The position numbers and the translations under genes were made by a program. Shown here piece by piece: positions 63,491 through 64,000 of a stretch of 64,000 bases of DNA (positions are counted from its first letter, which is position 1; every line of letters begins with the position of its first letter). The notes beneath the pieces were generated by a model. The model was not told where the DNA came from. It saw only the letters and a list, made by a program, of their open reading frames with translations, and ran no database searches. Origin of the DNA: Afipia sp. (GTDB lineage: Bacteria; Pseudomonadota; Alphaproteobacteria; Rhizobiales; Xanthobacteraceae); NCBI GenBank assembly GCA_017474385.1, contig JAFVHU010000155.1, forward strand, positions 81,057-145,056, written 5' to 3'.

Positions 63491-63503
63491 TGGAAGCACG
63501 CAC

Positions 63504-64000
63504 ATGTTGATCAAGAGAAAAGAAGGAATCGCCGGCCGCGCGCGCTTGCAGGGCGTTGCCGCGAGCCTCGCATCCGGCGTTCTCGATCGCCGAACCTTCC
63601 TGCGCCGCTCAGGCCTCGTTGCGGGCGCTGGCGCGGCTATTGGATTGATGCCGCTCGGATCGGTGCGCAAGGCGCAGGCCGGGCCGAAAATCGTCGGTGC
63701 GCCGACGGAAATCAAAAAGAACATCTGCACGCATTGTTCGGTCGGATGCACGGTCATCGCCGAAGTGCAGAACGGCGTTTGGGTCGGTCAGGAACCGGCT
63801 TGGGACAGTCCGATCAATCGCGGATCGCACTGCGCAAAGGGCGCTTCGGTACGTGAACTGGTGCACGGCGATCGCCGCCTGAAGTACCCGATGAAGCTGG
63901 TCAACGGCGAGTGGCAGAAGATCGAATGGGATCAGGCCATCAACGAGATCGGCGACAAGATGCTCGAGATCCGCGCCAAGTCCGGCGCCGACTCGGTCTA
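63504..64000 (+). CDS. Formate dehydrogenase catalytic (alpha) subunit, N-terminal part
   Basis: The gene runs off the end; 165 residues are visible from ATG 63504. A Tat signal (LDRRTFLRRSG, residues 27-36, then a hydrophobic stretch) directs export. The 4Fe-4S cluster ligands follow the spacing Cys75-x2-Cys78-x3-Cys82-x27-Cys110 (CTHCSVGC ... HCAKGA), typical of formate dehydrogenases, with the Lys after the last Cys. The metal may be tungsten or molybdenum; tup genes nearby favour tungsten but do not prove it. The active-site Sec/Cys lies beyond the window. Confidence 0.92.
   Translation, partial: MLIKRKEGIAGRARLQGVAASLASGVLDRRTFLRRSGLVAGAGAAIGLMPLGSVRKAQAGPKIVGAPTEIKKNICTHCSVGCTVIAEVQNGVWVGQEPAWDSPINRGSHCAKGASVRELVHGDRRLKYPMKLVNGEWQKIEWDQAINEIGDKMLEIRAKSGADSV

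Noticed and set aside
1-64000. tRNA, rRNA, CRISPR array, integrase or transposase genes
   Set aside because: None could be recognised on either strand; repeats present are short palindromic or MITE-like elements without spacers or coding capacity.

Overview
The window is about 64 kb of a high-GC chromosome from an alphaproteobacterium of the order Hyphomicrobiales, most likely the Bradyrhizobium/Rhodopseudomonas/Afipia group (Nitrobacteraceae). The evidence is the gene order ccmI-ccmE-ccmF-ccmH, degP, two-component pair, glnE, pleC-like kinase (a rhizobial order from my memory), plus the intergenic palindromes with CCTCTCCCC, GTCCCCGC and GATCCCGAAAA cores that are common in this group. No tRNA, rRNA, CRISPR array, phage or transposase gene was seen, and gene density is about 90%.

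Layout. 0-3.8 kb: end of the cytochrome c maturation operon. 4-11.2 kb: DegP-type protease, an OmpR-type regulator/kinase pair and glnE. 11.1-22 kb: mixed genes (PleC-like kinase overlapping the end of glnE in antisense, CDF metal exporter, quinone oxidoreductase, glutamate-receptor-like channel, MFS exporter, crotonase with AhpD-like protein, acyltransferase). 22-29.8 kb: GntR regulator followed by a branched-chain-amino-acid-type ABC transporter (livGHMKF order) and a long acyl-CoA ligase. 29.8-41.6 kb: a second GntR regulator divergent from a peptide-type ABC transporter (two ATPases, binding protein, two permeases), a second acyl-CoA ligase and a 1105-residue single-chain acyl-CoA carboxylase. 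Each module reads as import, CoA activation and, in the second, carboxylation of a carboxylic acid whose identity the sequence does not give. 41.7-47.7 kb: a CoxE/CoxD-like VWA and MoxR pair, an ABC-F protein and a WD40-cytochrome c fusion.

47.7-64 kb is the most coherent accessory block: a dedicated metal-to-enzyme route for a periplasmic formate dehydrogenase. It holds an HTH-PBP regulator, a tungstate-type ABC transporter (tupBCA), a MoeA-like protein, a MoeA-PBP fusion, mobA, fdhD, an Mrp-type Fe-S carrier ATPase, a 679-residue multi-ferredoxin protein, a biotin/lipoate-ligase-like protein, four little-known proteins (two of them DUF3305/DUF3306), an HTH-TorD fusion, a small Tat-signal protein and the start of the formate dehydrogenase catalytic subunit. 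Uptake of the oxyanion, cofactor synthesis, cofactor sulfuration, Fe-S delivery and Tat proofreading are therefore encoded side by side. Two features look least described: the same PBP domain occurs both in the transport regulator and fused to MoeA, and the TorD chaperone carries a DNA-binding domain.

Repeats are concentrated in three intergenic spots (0.5, 3.2 and 5.6-6.1 kb). One of them appears to have become part of the coding sequence of ccmH, and another holds two related MITE-like elements with CTAGTGG ends.
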